NCBI GenBank assembly: GCA_018608765.1
Contig: JABAYY010000052.1
Coordinates: 1 to 64,000, forward strand
DNA from: Flavobacteriaceae bacterium
GTDB lineage: Bacteria; Bacteroidota; Bacteroidia; Flavobacteriales; Flavobacteriaceae
Direction of reading: 5' to 3'
DNA: 64,000 bases
Part shown: positions 1 through 10,973 of the stretch, piece after piece
How the letters are laid out: each line of letters begins with the position of its first letter
How positions within the stretch are numbered: the first letter of the stretch is position 1
The notes under the pieces: generated by a model
What the model was told of the DNA's origin: nothing
Seen by the model: the letters and a program-made list of their open reading frames with translations, nothing else
Database searches by the model: none
Program-made: the position numbers and the translations under genes

Positions 1-388
1 ATTGACCTGTTGCATCTTCACGCACATCAATTAAAACTTCTACTTTGTCTCCAATTGTAAGGTTTGGATTGTAACGAAATTCGTTTAATGAAATAACCCC
101 TTCAGATTTTGCATTGATATCGATAATCGCATCACGATCAGAAATATGAATTACTGTACCTTCTACAACTTGATCATCAAGTGTGTCTACAAAGTTACTT
201 GCAACTAGCTTCTCAAATTCATCAAGCTTAGCATCGTCCACAGGGTCAATACCTTCTTCGTAATTATGCCAGTTAAAATCTTTTAGGAATTGCTCAGGAT
301 TTGCTTGAGCTTCGTTTACTTGTGGAGTTTCTACTGCGGTAGTTTCTGCAGTAACTTCTTCCACATTTGTGTTTTTTTCTTCAGCCAT
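1..388 (-). CDS. rpsA: 30S ribosomal protein S1, N-terminal part (runs off the window start)
   Basis: Reverse-strand translation from ATG at 388: MAEEKNTNVEEVTAE...VVEGTVIHISDRDAIIDINAKSEGVISLNEFRYNPNLTIGDKVEVLIDVREDATGQ, a typical S1 domain. Confidence 0.92.
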   Translation of the reverse strand, partial: MAEEKNTNVEEVTAETTAVETPQVNEAQANPEQFLKDFNWHNYEEGIDPVDDAKLDEFEKLVASNFVDTLDDQVVEGTVIHISDRDAIIDINAKSEGVISLNEFRYNPNLTIGDKVEVLIDVREDATGQ

Positions 389-573
389 GGCTGTTTTAAA
401 ATTTGTATTTTACAGAAGCTAGATTCGATTAAGCCCTTCTATAAAAGCGTTATTAATTAAAGTTAATTCCTTTTACTGAATCTATTATTTGCTAAAAGGA
501 GTGCAATGTTACGACTATTCTCTAATGAATCCAAATGATTTCTTATCTGTTTTTAAGAGAGAAGTTTTGTGAG

Positions 574-1257
574 TTATAATTTAGATTCCACAAGGGCTAA
601 TACCTTTTCAAATTGTTGTTCTAAACTCAGGTTTGAGTTATCAATTTCAATGGCATCAGTAGCTTTAAAAAGCGGAGAATCTTCTCGAGTAGAATCAAGA
701 TGATCTCGTGAAGTAATATTTTCAAGAACAGCTTCAAAAGTCACGTCAGTCCCCGACCCTATCAGTTCATCGTAACGTCGTTGGGCTCGTGTGTTCGCAG
801 AAGCCGTCATAAATAGTTTCAATTCGGCATCAGGGAAAACCACGGTGCCAATATCTCTTCCATCCATGACAATTCCTTTATCAGCCCCCATTTGTTGTTG
901 TAAGTTTACTAATTGTTGGCGGACTTCAGGAACTGTTGCAACTCTACTGACAGTATTTGAAACTTCCATGCTTCTAATTTCAGTATTTACATTCACACCA
1001 TTTAAGTAAATTTCAGATGCCTTTAATGATTCGCTGTATTGAAACGTCACTTTAATCGATGACAACTCATTGATTAAGGCTGCTGTGTTAAGAGACTTGT
1101 CTTGAATTAATTTATGTTGTAATGTGTATAATGCAACGGCACGGTACATCGCCCCAGAATCCACATAAACATATTGAAGTTTTTGAGCCAATTGTTTAGC
1201 AAGCGTACTCTTTCCTGTAGAAGAAAAACCATCGATGGCTATTGTTATTTTTTTCAC
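574..1257 (-). CDS. cmk: Cytidylate kinase
   Basis: IAIDGFSSTGKSTLAKQLA P-loop, DSGAMYRAVALY, MDGRDIGTVVFPDAELKLFMTAS. Confidence 0.95.
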   Translation of the reverse strand: MKKITIAIDGFSSTGKSTLAKQLAQKLQYVYVDSGAMYRAVALYTLQHKLIQDKSLNTAALINELSSIKVTFQYSESLKASEIYLNGVNVNTEIRSMEVSNTVSRVATVPEVRQQLVNLQQQMGADKGIVMDGRDIGTVVFPDAELKLFMTASANTRAQRRYDELIGSGTDVTFEAVLENITSRDHLDSTREDSPLFKATDAIEIDNSNLSLEQQFEKVLALVESKL

Positions 1258-2282
1258 TATTGTAAATTTATTTGTAAACCCAGAAAACTGGTGTTTGCTG
1301 CCGATGAATAGCGTGCATGTGTGTAACTAAATCTAAATTTATTAAATTTCAAGCCAACACCAAAAGAAAGCCCTGAAAAATTTCGTTGTTCTAATATTTT
1401 TAACTCGGCTGCTCTTCTAAAACTGTACCCCAATCGAATGTTAAACCCTCGTTCAGGAAATAATTCTATCCCTAAAATGGTATGCCTTATTAAGTTGCTG
1501 AAAAAACCTACTTCCTCAGGAGTTTGTGTTCCATTCAAATCAGTAGTGCCACGCGCTGGGTTCTCAGTCGCTATTGGCCATTGTTGTAAATTTTCAAATG
1601 TCACATGCCATCTCAAGGGTACATTTTCAAGTTTCTGAGAAAATCCAAGGTCTATTTCTAAGGGTAATGATTCTTTCAACCCCGCATATGTTGTTAATTG
1701 CATTCCAAAATTTCGAATTACAAATGCTGCATTAAAATCTAAGTATTCATTTACATAAATGAAGCCAACATCTGCAGCAATTCCAAAAGAATTATATTGT
1801 TCTAATTTAGAAGATATCATCTTAAGATTTGCACCAACATAAAAGTCTGAGTACCCTATTTGAGTTGCATAACCCAACGAAAAAGCAGCTTCATTCCCTG
1901 AAAACTCCCCTGTACTAATCCCATTTTCATCGTAGCCATCAAAACTACCATAATTTACATAAGTCATTCCTACATGAAAAGTTTGTGTTCTTCGATCCCA
2001 TGTATATGCATACGCCGCAGTTCCGTAGCTAATATCCCCTAAATAACTCGAGTAATTGACGGCCAATTGGTTGTCCATATCGACGTTAATAGTGGCAGGA
2101 TTGTACAACGCTTGAGTGACATCATAATCCACATTTGTAATGGATTTACCCCCTAAAGCAGCTTGACGAGGGGAAGAAATTAAATTTAGAAATTGATATG
2201 TAGATTCACCTCCTAGCTGAGCATACAAAGTACCGCTACTCCACATAACCATAAAAAACGTCAATAATATCTTCATTTGCAT
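1257..2282 (-). CDS. porQ: Type IX secretion system protein PorQ
   Basis: Signal peptide, then LGGESTYQFLNLISSPRQAALGGKSITNVDYDVTQALYNPATIN; next to cmk. Confidence 0.85.
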   Translation of the reverse strand: MQMKILLTFFMVMWSSGTLYAQLGGESTYQFLNLISSPRQAALGGKSITNVDYDVTQALYNPATINVDMDNQLAVNYSSYLGDISYGTAAYAYTWDRRTQTFHVGMTYVNYGSFDGYDENGISTGEFSGNEAAFSLGYATQIGYSDFYVGANLKMISSKLEQYNSFGIAADVGFIYVNEYLDFNAAFVIRNFGMQLTTYAGLKESLPLEIDLGFSQKLENVPLRWHVTFENLQQWPIATENPARGTTDLNGTQTPEEVGFFSNLIRHTILGIELFPERGFNIRLGYSFRRAAELKILEQRNFSGLSFGVGLKFNKFRFSYTHARYSSAANTSFLGLQINLQ

Positions 2283-2356
2283 GCAAAAATAAATAAATCA
2301 ATTCTAAAACGAATATTAGAAGGGTTTATTTTGAGCAGAGCTCAAATATTCAATAA

Positions 2357-4804
2357 TTAGAGTGTTTTTGCGTTTTTCACTTTTTGATTCGTAATTGCTA
2401 TATCAATAACTTCACTCATTTCAGAAACAAAATGAAATGTCAGTCCTTTTAGATAAGATTGGTTGATATCTTCAATATCACTTTTATTTTCTTTTGAAAG
2501 AATAATCTCTTTAATTCTGGCGCGTTTTGCTGCTAAAATTTTCTCTTTGATACCTCCCACTGGAAGTACTTTTCCTCGCAAGGTAATTTCACCTGTCATA
2601 GCTAAACTTTTCTTTATTTTTTTCTGTGTAAATAAAGACACTAAAGACGTTAACATGGTAATACCAGCACTAGGGCCATCTTTTGGAGTAGCACCCTCTG
2701 GGACATGAATATGAACATTATAACTATCAAAAATTTCAGGTTTCAAACCATATAAATCAGCATTTGCTTTAATATATTCCATCGCAATGGTAGCCGATTC
2801 TTTCATTACTTTACCTAAATTTCCAGTGATATTTAAACCTCCTTTTCCTTTAGATAAAATGGATTCAATAAATAAAATATCTCCGCCAACACGTGTCCAT
2901 GCCAGTCCTGTTACTACCCCTGCTACATCATTGTTTTCATACTTATCTCGTTCTAGTTTTGGACTGCCTAAAACTTCAATTATTGCATCATTTGAAACCT
3001 TAACCTCATAAGATTCTTCCATCGCAATGTTTTTGGCGGCATAACGCACCATTTTAGCAATTTGTTTTTCAAGTCCACGAACCCCCGATTCTCTTGTATA
3101 ACCTTCCACAATTTTCTCTAACTGAGGTTGTGCGATTTTGAGATCAGAAGCTTTCATTCCATGTTCTTTGATTTGCTTAGGCAATAAGTATTTTTTACCA
3201 ATTTGAACCTTTTCTTCAATCGTATAGCCACTCACGTTGATAATTTCCATACGATCTAAAAGTGCTGGCTGTATGGTATTAAGACTGTTAGATGTGGCTA
3301 CAAACATCACTTTAGAAAGGTCATATCCCATTTCTAAAAAGTTGTCATAAAACTCCGAATTCTGTTCAGGGTCTAAAACTTCCAACATTGCAGAAGATGG
3401 GTCTCCTTGATTGGAACTCGAAAGTTTATCAATTTCATCCAACACAAAAACAGGATTGGAAGTTCCTGCTTTTTTTAGGCTTTGTAGAATTCTTCCTGGC
3501 ATAGCCCCAATATATGTTTTTCTATGACCTCTAATTTCAGCTTCATCTCTAAGACCCCCTAAGGAAATACGAATATATTCTCTTCCCAATGCCTCTGCAA
3601 TGGACTTTCCTAAAGATGTTTTACCAACTCCGGGAGGACCATAAAGACAAAGAATCGGAGATTTCATATCTTTTCTAAGTTTCAAAACTGCCAAATATTC
3701 AATAATTCGACGTTTGACTTCTTCTAAACCAAAATGATCACGATCCAATATTTTTTGGGCGCGTTTCAAATCAAAATTATCTTTACTGAAAGAATTCCAT
3801 GGCAAATCTAAAAATAAATCTAAATAATTTCGTTGAATTGAATACTCCGCAACTTGTGGGTTCATTCGTTGCAGCTTTCCAATTTCTTTATTAAAATGTG
3901 CTTCTACCTTTTTGTTCCATTTCTTTTTAAGAGCACGTGCTTTCATTTCTTCAATTTCCTCTTCATAGCTCACTCCACCCAATTCTTCTTGAATAGTTTT
4001 GATTTGCTGTTGTAAGAAATACTCACGCTGTTGTTGGTTCATATCACTCTGCACCTTGGATTGAATATCATTTTTAAGTTCTAAACGTTGGAACTCAATA
4101 TTCATGTGCTTTAATGTAAGTAATGCACGTTCTTGAAGATCATTAACCTCTAATAGTTTTTGTTTTTCAACTACTGATAAATTCATGTTAGAAGATACAA
4201 AGTTGATTAAAAACGAACTGCTTTCAATGTTTTTAATCGCAAAAGAAGCTTCACTAGGGATGGTTGGACTTTGTTTAATGATTTGAAGCGCTAGGTCTTT
4301 AATCGACTCAATAATAGCTGGAAATTCTGTAGTTCCTATCGGACTGATTTCTGGAACATCTTGAATTTTAGCAACCATATAAGGCGTCTCAGAAACCATT
4401 TCGGTAATTTGAAATCGCTTTTTCCCTTGAATGATTACAGTTGTATTACCGTCAGGCATTTTAAGAACTTTTAAAATACGTGCTACAGTTCCAGTTGAAT
4501 AGATATCGTCAATTGATGGGTCTTCAACAGTTTCATCTTTTTGAGAAACTACTCCGATAACTTTGGAGCCAGAATTGGCTTCATTTATTAATTGAATGGA
4601 CTTATCGCGACCGGCCGTAATAGGGATGACGACTCCAGGAAATAAAACGGTATTCCGTAAAGAGAGAATTGAAATCGTTTCTGGAAGTGATTCATTTTTT
4701 ATGGCTTCTTCGTCTTCTGTGGTCATCAGAGGAATTAACTCTGAATTTTCGTCAAAGTCTTGTAATGACAAACTGTCAAGCATTGTAAATTTTGATTTGC
4801 TCAT
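2357..4804 (-). CDS. lon: ATP-dependent protease Lon (endopeptidase La)
   Basis: 815 aa; [50 protein letters not shown], catalytic [11 protein letters not shown]. Confidence 0.97.
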   Translation of the reverse strand: MSKSKFTMLDSLSLQDFDENSELIPLMTTEDEEAIKNESLPETISILSLRNTVLFPGVVIPITAGRDKSIQLINEANSGSKVIGVVSQKDETVEDPSIDDIYSTGTVARILKVLKMPDGNTTVIIQGKKRFQITEMVSETPYMVAKIQDVPEISPIGTTEFPAIIESIKDLALQIIKQSPTIPSEASFAIKNIESSSFLINFVSSNMNLSVVEKQKLLEVNDLQERALLTLKHMNIEFQRLELKNDIQSKVQSDMNQQQREYFLQQQIKTIQEELGGVSYEEEIEEMKARALKKKWNKKVEAHFNKEIGKLQRMNPQVAEYSIQRNYLDLFLDLPWNSFSKDNFDLKRAQKILDRDHFGLEEVKRRIIEYLAVLKLRKDMKSPILCLYGPPGVGKTSLGKSIAEALGREYIRISLGGLRDEAEIRGHRKTYIGAMPGRILQSLKKAGTSNPVFVLDEIDKLSSSNQGDPSSAMLEVLDPEQNSEFYDNFLEMGYDLSKVMFVATSNSLNTIQPALLDRMEIINVSGYTIEEKVQIGKKYLLPKQIKEHGMKASDLKIAQPQLEKIVEGYTRESGVRGLEKQIAKMVRYAAKNIAMEESYEVKVSNDAIIEVLGSPKLERDKYENNDVAGVVTGLAWTRVGGDILFIESILSKGKGGLNITGNLGKVMKESATIAMEYIKANADLYGLKPEIFDSYNVHIHVPEGATPKDGPSAGITMLTSLVSLFTQKKIKKSLAMTGEITLRGKVLPVGGIKEKILAAKRARIKEIILSKENKSDIEDINQSYLKGLTFHFVSEMSEVIDIAITNQKVKNAKTL

Positions 4805-4963
4805 AGGTATATTAGGTCATTCTGTCATAAAACAGAACTGATTTGATATTAATAGTTTATTTAAAACTTAAAGCCTCTTCTATTAACAGAGTATAGCCTT
4901 CAGTTACATCAATTAAAGTTCAATTGTTATGCCAATTTAAGTTTTGACGCTGTTAATAAGAAA

Positions 4964-6280
4964 TTAATTAACATGTTCGGTCGCTTTGATGCGGTTTAAG
5001 ACAACATAAGCAATTGCAAAAAAGAGCGCCAAGAACAGCACAGAATATTGCATAGAATCGGTTAGATATATAAGAAACCCAAACACAAACATCCCTAATA
5101 CAATCGCTAATTTTTCAGTAACGTCATAAAAACTAAAATACGTCGCATGGTCGTGCGTATCTGGCAATAACTTTGAATAGGTCGAACGTCCTATGGACTG
5201 CGTCGCGCCCAACACAAAACCTAACATAATACCCAAACCATAAAAGTAATAATCAACATTTGCTTGACTCTTATCTAAAGAAAAGGCTAAAAAACAAACA
5301 CCGCCCCATATCATAAGGGTTAGTTTTAAAGTCCTGATATTACCGATTTTTGTTGATAATCTTGAGAATAAATAAGCACCCAAAATAGCAACTAATTGCA
5401 CGAGAATGATGGTAAGAATCAAGTTTGATGTTTGCAATCCAAGTTCATTACTCCCAAAAATCCCTGCCATTAACACAATGGTTTGAACTCCTACACTAAA
5501 ACAGAAAAAAGAAACTAAAAAATATTTAAGCTGAGGGTAATTGACCAATTCTTTAAAAACAGTCTTTAATTCTTTAAGCCCTTTCCAAATAAAATCTTTT
5601 TCTGGTTTATGGTTATAAACGTTGTTTGGTAAACGGCGATACGTAAACTGAGCAAAACCAACCCACCAAATACCAACCATTAAAAACGTAATACGAGGCG
5701 CTAAGGTAGGGTCTGTAATTCCAAACCACTCTGGTTTTTCAACCATAAAAAGACTAAAAACGAGCAATAATACCGAACCTATATATCCGTAAATAAATCC
5801 TTGTGCACTGACTTTATCTTGTTGTTCTGGAAAGGCAACTTCTGGCAAATAGGCATTATAAAACACCAAACTCCCCCAAAAACCAATACTTGCCAAAATG
5901 GTAAATGTGAGTGCTACCCACAAAGTTTCAGGACCTGTAAAAAAGAACAGGCACATTACAGAAAGTGAACCCAAGAGGCAAAAGAATTTTAAAAATTTTA
6001 ATTTATTACCCATATAATCTGCAATAGCAGACAAAATAGGTGAACAACACGCTACTATTAAAAATGAGAATGAAAGTGTATAGTCATATAAGGTCGTTGG
6101 ATTCCAGAGCATCCCTAAATAAGAAATATCTCCAGCTTCATTTGCAAATGAACTTGTCAAACTACTGTAATAAATTGGAAAAACAGCGGTACTAATTACG
6201 AGAGGATAGACCGAGTTTGCCCAATCATAGAAAGCCCAAGCTTTGGTTAGCTGCTTGCTTCCTTTTTTAAATTTTTTCAT
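4964..6280 (-). CDS. MFS transporter (UMF1-like, multi-TM)
   Basis: 438 aa; AWAFYDWANSVYPLVISTAVFPIYY start typical of UMF1-type permeases; about 12 hydrophobic segments. Confidence 0.8.
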   Translation of the reverse strand: MKKFKKGSKQLTKAWAFYDWANSVYPLVISTAVFPIYYSSLTSSFANEAGDISYLGMLWNPTTLYDYTLSFSFLIVACCSPILSAIADYMGNKLKFLKFFCLLGSLSVMCLFFFTGPETLWVALTFTILASIGFWGSLVFYNAYLPEVAFPEQQDKVSAQGFIYGYIGSVLLLVFSLFMVEKPEWFGITDPTLAPRITFLMVGIWWVGFAQFTYRRLPNNVYNHKPEKDFIWKGLKELKTVFKELVNYPQLKYFLVSFFCFSVGVQTIVLMAGIFGSNELGLQTSNLILTIILVQLVAILGAYLFSRLSTKIGNIRTLKLTLMIWGGVCFLAFSLDKSQANVDYYFYGLGIMLGFVLGATQSIGRSTYSKLLPDTHDHATYFSFYDVTEKLAIVLGMFVFGFLIYLTDSMQYSVLFLALFFAIAYVVLNRIKATEHVN

Positions 6281-6346
6281 AAAAAAGTTGCTTAGTTAGT
6301 TTAGCAGCAACCAATTTAATGATTTAATTCATCTCTAAAGTCAATA

Positions 6347-7162
6347 TTATCTAAAAGATGTCACTCCAAATTTGGCAGCTTCTTCTTTTGCCTTTGCCGA
6401 CAATGATCTCAAATTGGAGATTCGAGAATCATTTGATGGATGCGTACTTAAAAATTCAGGAGGACTTTTACCGCCACTATTTGCTTTCATTCGTTCCCAT
6501 AATAACGAAGCTTCATCTGGATTGTAACCCGCAATAGCGGTGAGGTATAAACCGATTTCATCTGCCTCTGTTTCATGAGATCGACTAAATGGCAACATTC
6601 CTCCGACAGATGAACCTACGGCAAATGCTTGCATCCAGATTTCCTGTTCTGAATCACTTTTGTCTTTGGTAGCAATTGCAACGCCAGCTCCTACTCCTTG
6701 TTGAATCATTCCCGCACTCATACGTTGCTGACCATGATTGGCTAAAGCATGAGCGACCTCATGCCCCATAATAGCGGCAATACCAGCTTCATTTTTAGCA
6801 ATTGGTAAAATGCCTGTATAAAACACAATTTTTCCACCCGGCATACACCAAGCATTCACTGATTTATCATTCACTAAATTGTATTCCCATTTGTAATCTT
6901 TTAAATACCCTTGATGGTTGTTAGCGTCTAACCAACGCTCTGCAGCTACTGAAATTCGTTGACCAACTCTTGTAATCATTTCTGCATCAGGAGTCCCTTT
7001 TATGACTTTGTTTTCCGATAAAAACTTATCATATTCTGCAAAAGCCATAGGTAACAACTGTGAGTTTGGCATAAAGGCCATTGTTTTTTTGCCCGTAAAT
7101 GGGTTGGTTGCACAAGAAAAACAAACGATAGATATTAAAAGAGTAAAGAATTGATTTTTCAT
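6347..7162 (-). CDS. M48 family metallopeptidase, predicted lipoprotein
   Basis: Lipobox-like CFSCATNP; HEXXH motif in IMGHEVAHALANHGQQ; HETEADEIGL. Confidence 0.88.
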   Translation of the reverse strand: MKNQFFTLLISIVCFSCATNPFTGKKTMAFMPNSQLLPMAFAEYDKFLSENKVIKGTPDAEMITRVGQRISVAAERWLDANNHQGYLKDYKWEYNLVNDKSVNAWCMPGGKIVFYTGILPIAKNEAGIAAIMGHEVAHALANHGQQRMSAGMIQQGVGAGVAIATKDKSDSEQEIWMQAFAVGSSVGGMLPFSRSHETEADEIGLYLTAIAGYNPDEASLLWERMKANSGGKSPPEFLSTHPSNDSRISNLRSLSAKAKEEAAKFGVTSFR

Positions 7163-7301
7163 TGTAGTTTTATTTATGTTTTTAATTCTAAAAACGTTCT
7201 ATTGTTTTGACACTAGAATATACTTACAGTCACAAATTTATGTGAAAAAAAAATAACTCATTAAATTATTACTTATTTTTATTGAAAATTAATTCCAATC
7301 C

Positions 7302-7778
7302 ATGAATTACAAAAAAATCATCTCAATTTGTATCCTCGGTCTTTTGTACTCTTGTCAAACAACTGCCCAAAAAAAGGAAGTTTTTTCGGTAACTAAAACT
7401 AAACAAGAATGGAAGTTGCAGCTTAATGAACTTCAATACCTCGTATTGAGAGAAGCAGGCACCGAACGTGCATTTTCAAGTCCTTTGAATAAAATTTATG
7501 AACCAGGTATTTATAGTTGTGCAGCCTGCAACACCCCCTTATTTAATGGTGCTGACAAATTTGACTCAGGTTCGGGATGGCCTAGTTTTGATAAAGAAAT
7601 TAAAGGAAATGTATCGTTTTCTGTAGATTACAATATTGGAATGGCACGTACCGAAGAACATTGTGCAACTTGTGGTGGACATTTAGGACATGTTTTTAAC
7701 GATGGTCCAAGAAAAACAACTGGAAAACGGCATTGTATCAACGGTGCGGCCTTAACTTTTACACCCACAAAAAAATGA
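7302..7778 (+). CDS. msrB: Peptide-methionine (R)-S-oxide reductase, predicted lipoprotein/exported
   Basis: N-term LLYSCQTTAQ lipobox; CAACNTPLF, CATCGGHLGHVFNDGP, GKRHCINGAAL. Confidence 0.9.
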   Translation: MNYKKIISICILGLLYSCQTTAQKKEVFSVTKTKQEWKLQLNELQYLVLREAGTERAFSSPLNKIYEPGIYSCAACNTPLFNGADKFDSGSGWPSFDKEIKGNVSFSVDYNIGMARTEEHCATCGGHLGHVFNDGPRKTTGKRHCINGAALTFTPTKK

Positions 7779-8170
7779 ATAAATCAGAGATCGAATGGAA
7801 AGAAGAATTAACGGATGAACAATACCGGATTCTTAGAAAAAAAGGCACTGAAATGCCACATTCCGGTGCCTATAATGTTCATTTTGAGAAAGGCACCTAT
7901 TGTTGTGCTGGCTGTAATGAACCCTTGTTTGAAAGTAACACCAAATTTGATGCCCATTGTGGATGGCCTAGTTTTGATGAATCTATCAAAGGGAAAGTAG
8001 GATATATCTCAGATAAAACCCTTGGAATGATTCGAACCGAAATTGTGTGTAAAACCTGTGACGGACACTTAGGACATGTGTTTAATGATGGACCGACTCA
8101 AACCGGAACACGCTACTGTGTCAACTCTGTAAGTTTAGAGTTTAAAATAAATAATAATGACTTAAAATGA
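7775..8170 (+). CDS. msrB: Peptide-methionine (R)-S-oxide reductase, cytoplasmic paralogue
   Basis: MNKSEIEWKEELTDEQYRILRKKGTE start at 7775 (ATGA overlap with upstream msrB); CAGCNEPLF, CKTCDGHLGHVF, TRYCVNSVSL. Confidence 0.9.
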   Translation: MNKSEIEWKEELTDEQYRILRKKGTEMPHSGAYNVHFEKGTYCCAGCNEPLFESNTKFDAHCGWPSFDESIKGKVGYISDKTLGMIRTEIVCKTCDGHLGHVFNDGPTQTGTRYCVNSVSLEFKINNNDLK

Positions 8171-8280
8171 ATACTGCTTTTCTACAGAGTTTATCTAAAG
8201 AATATAATGACTCTAAATTCTCAAATAAAAAAAGCAAAACACATTTCACAGAAGACCTTTAATATTACGATTAGGTTTCG

Positions 8281-8288
8281 TAAATTTG
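8281..8288 (+). promoter_or_regulatory. Candidate Bacteroidota -7 box (TAAATTTG) upstream of lpdA
   Basis: Matches TAnnTTTG, about 30 bp before the ATG at 8320; no clear -33 TTG. Confidence 0.4.
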
Positions 8289-8319
8289 CGCTTTAAAACC
8301 AATTCAAAATACTGATTTT

Positions 8320-9696
8320 ATGAGCAAATACGATGTTATCGTTTTAGGAAGTGGCCCAGGAGGTTACGTTACAGCCATTAGAGCTTCACAATTAGGTCTA
8401 AAAACTGCTGTCATTGAAAAGGAAAGCCTTGGAGGCGTTTGCCTCAATTGGGGGTGTATTCCTACCAAAGCACTTTTAAAATCTGCACAAGTATTTGAAT
8501 ACCTTAAGCACGCCGATGATTATGGCTTAACAGTCAAAGAATTTGATAAAGATTTTGATGCTGTTGTCAATCGTAGTAGAAATGTTGCGGATGGCATGAG
8601 TAAAGGGGTTCAATTTTTAATGAAAAAAAATAAAATCGATGTTATTTCTGGCTATGGAACTTTAAAACCTGGTAAGAAAGTTGATGTTGATGGTACTGAA
8701 TACAGTGCTAAACATATCATCATTGCTACGGGAGCACGTTCACGTGAATTGCCTAATTTACCACAGGACGGTGAAAAAGTAATAGGCTACCGCAAAGCAA
8801 TGACTTTAGAAAAACAACCAAAGAAGTTAGTAATTGTAGGGTCTGGAGCTATTGGAGTTGAGTTTGCTTACTTCTATAACTCTATGGGAACAGATGTAAC
8901 TATCGTTGAGTATTTACCTCGAATCGTGCCTGTAGAAGATGCCGATGTTTCTAAACAATTAGAGCGTTCGTTTAAGAAAAGTGGAATAAAGATTTTAACA
9001 TCAACAGAAGTAACTTCTGTTGATACTTCAGGTGATGGTGTTAAAGCAACGATCAAAACCAAAAAAGGGGAAGAAGTTTTAGAAGCTGACATGGTACTTT
9101 CTGCAGTTGGAATCAAAACAAACATTGAAAACATCGGATTAGAAGATGTGGGAATTGTAACCGATAGAGATAAAATTTTAGTCAATGATTTTTACCAGAC
9201 AAATATACCTGGTTACTATGCCATTGGTGATGTGACTCCTGGTCCTGCCCTAGCTCACGTTGCTTCAGCAGAAGGTATTTTGTGTGTCGAGAAAATTGCA
9301 GGACAACATGTAGAAGCTATTGATTATGGAAACATTCCAGGGTGTACATATTGTACTCCTGAAATTGCGAGTGTTGGACTGACAGAAGCACAAGCAAAAG
9401 ATAAAGGTATTGACATTAAAGTTGGTAAATTTCCATTTTCTGCTTCAGGAAAAGCAAGTGCTGGCGGTCATAAAGAAGGCTTTGTTAAGGTCATTTTTGA
9501 TGCCAAATATGGCGAATGGCTAGGATGCCACATGATTGGTACTGGAGTTACGGATATGATCGCAGAAGCTGTTTTAGGACGTAAACTTGAAACAACGGGA
9601 CATGAAGTCTTAAAAACAATTCACCCACACCCTACTATGAGTGAGGCTGTAATGGAAGCTGTTGCGGATGCTTATGATGAAGTGATTCATATATAA
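8320..9696 (+). CDS. lpdA: Dihydrolipoyl dehydrogenase
   Basis: GSGPGGYVTAIRASQLG, GGVCLNWGCIPTKALL redox motif, HPHPTMSEA C-terminus. Confidence 0.93.
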   Translation: MSKYDVIVLGSGPGGYVTAIRASQLGLKTAVIEKESLGGVCLNWGCIPTKALLKSAQVFEYLKHADDYGLTVKEFDKDFDAVVNRSRNVADGMSKGVQFLMKKNKIDVISGYGTLKPGKKVDVDGTEYSAKHIIIATGARSRELPNLPQDGEKVIGYRKAMTLEKQPKKLVIVGSGAIGVEFAYFYNSMGTDVTIVEYLPRIVPVEDADVSKQLERSFKKSGIKILTSTEVTSVDTSGDGVKATIKTKKGEEVLEADMVLSAVGIKTNIENIGLEDVGIVTDRDKILVNDFYQTNIPGYYAIGDVTPGPALAHVASAEGILCVEKIAGQHVEAIDYGNIPGCTYCTPEIASVGLTEAQAKDKGIDIKVGKFPFSASGKASAGGHKEGFVKVIFDAKYGEWLGCHMIGTGVTDMIAEAVLGRKLETTGHEVLKTIHPHPTMSEAVMEAVADAYDEVIHI

Positions 9697-9718
9697 GCAC
9701 CATACACACATATATACA

Positions 9719-9748
9719 AAAGGCGGTCTGAAAAGACCGTCTTTTTTG
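9719..9748. terminator. Rho-independent terminator shared by convergent lpdA/aroQ
   Basis: AAAGGCGGTCTGAAAAGACCGTCTTTTTT hairpin plus T-run. Confidence 0.75.
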
Positions 9749-10165
9749 TTATAAGAAACTTTGGAGTGCTAATTCGTAGCTTTGCAAGCCAAATCCAAGA
9801 ATCACGCCTTTTGCATTGGGTGATATATAGGACTGATGTCTGAACTCTTCTCTTGCAAACGTATTAGAGATGTGTACTTCAATTACAGGAGTTTCAATAG
9901 CTTTAATTGCATCGCCAATACCAACCGAAGTATGGGTGTAAGCCGCTGCATTTAAAATAATTCCATCGTATGAAAATCCAACGGCTTGGAGTTTATCAAT
10001 CAACTCGCCTTCAATATTTGATTGGAAATAAGATAACTCAAAGCCTTTATATGTATGTTTTAAATCTTTATAAAAGTCTTCAAATGATTGAGCACCGTAA
10101 ATTCCAGGTTCACGTTTACCTAATAAATTTAGATTAGGGCCGTTTATGATGATGATTTTTTTCAT
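9749..10165 (-). CDS. aroQ: 3-dehydroquinate dehydratase type II
   Basis: IIINGPNLNLLGKREPGIYG, NAAAYTHTSVGIGDAI, EVHISN. Confidence 0.95.
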   Translation of the reverse strand: MKKIIIINGPNLNLLGKREPGIYGAQSFEDFYKDLKHTYKGFELSYFQSNIEGELIDKLQAVGFSYDGIILNAAAYTHTSVGIGDAIKAIETPVIEVHISNTFAREEFRHQSYISPNAKGVILGFGLQSYELALQSFL

Positions 10166-10280
10166 GTGTCTATATCTATTATTTTGAAGGTCACATGCTG
10201 TTCGCTATTGATCATTCAGAAAAATGATAATAATTTAAGTATGCTCGTTTCATGTGACAAAAATACAAAAGTTATGGTAT

Positions 10281-10312
10281 AAAAAAAGAGGAAGCTTAGC
10301 TTCCTCTTTAAT
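10281..10312. terminator. Terminator downstream of the 10335-10862 barrel gene
   Basis: AAAAAAAGAGGAAGCTTAGCTTCCTCTTTAATTT palindrome. Confidence 0.75.
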
Positions 10313-10334
10313 TTAATTGTTTAAGAGTGTTATC

Positions 10335-10862
10335 TTAGAACTTGTACTGAACTCCAATAGAAAACTTCATGATTGAATCCGAATCATCAGCATCTTTTAC
10401 TGTGAAAGTAAAATAATCTAAATTAGCAGCTAAACCCCAGTTATCTCCAAGAGAATAATTGTAAGTCGCTCCAATAATCCAAGCACTTTCTATATCAACA
10501 TCAAGTTCTGCGCCTCCACTTTCGATAGTCGCAGAAGAAAAAGCATATTGAGGTTTGAAGTCAAAGTCTCCAAAAGAAATCATTGGACCAACAGCAAAAT
10601 AGCCAACTCCAATAGTTCCATCATCAACACCTTCCAAAGCGTGACCAGTTGCGCCCCAGTTTACAGTTGCTCCCCAAGTTTCATTGAAACGGTAACCTGC
10701 GTTAATAAGACCTAAATCTAAACCTGTTTTTGCTGTGTCAGCTAAATCTCCTTGTGGAATTGCTGAACCAATAGATACACCAACGTATCCTTTAGAATCT
10801 TGAGCAGTCGTTGTGTTTGTTAAAAACAAAGCAAGAGCTGCAGTAAATAATAATTTTTTCAT
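10335..10862 (-). CDS. Outer-membrane beta-barrel protein
   Basis: Signal peptide (LFTAALALFLTNTTTAQ), alternating strands, C-terminal SIGVQYKF. Confidence 0.75.
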   Translation of the reverse strand: MKKLLFTAALALFLTNTTTAQDSKGYVGVSIGSAIPQGDLADTAKTGLDLGLINAGYRFNETWGATVNWGATGHALEGVDDGTIGVGYFAVGPMISFGDFDFKPQYAFSSATIESGGAELDVDIESAWIIGATYNYSLGDNWGLAANLDYFTFTVKDADDSDSIMKFSIGVQYKF

Positions 10863-10892
10863 AATATTAATTTTTGTTTATGATTTATATTA

Positions 10893-10900
10893 CAAAATTA
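10893..10900 (-). promoter_or_regulatory. Candidate -7 box TAATTTTG
   Basis: TAnnTTTG motif on the minus strand, 30-40 bp upstream of the 10862 ATG. Confidence 0.45.
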
Positions 10901-10973
10901 AACAAAAATAATAATATGACTATGTTAAATTACAATTTAATTGTAGGCACTAAGAGTTTTGATAGGTGAAAAT

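Noticed and set aside
791-1009. Short plus-strand ORF opposite cmk (and similar antisense ORFs such as 1438-1638, 2463-2708, 2787-3011, 4596-4841, 8874-9185, 41101-41457)
   Set aside because: They lie entirely or mostly antisense to well-supported genes, with no domain, no plausible composition and no independent promoter; expected by chance in long coding regions.
7815-8000. Plus-strand ORF within the second msrB
   Set aside because: Out-of-frame overlap with a clearly conserved MsrB sequence.
8735-8755. TTCACGTGAA palindrome resembling the centre of a parS site
   Set aside because: Only the central 10 bp match the canonical TGTTTCACGTGAAACA and the flanks differ; it encodes R-S-R-E in lpdA. 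Similar partial CACGTG sites occur elsewhere (e.g. near 15823, 32475). I did not see a canonical parS; a genome-wide scan or ParB ChIP would be decisive.
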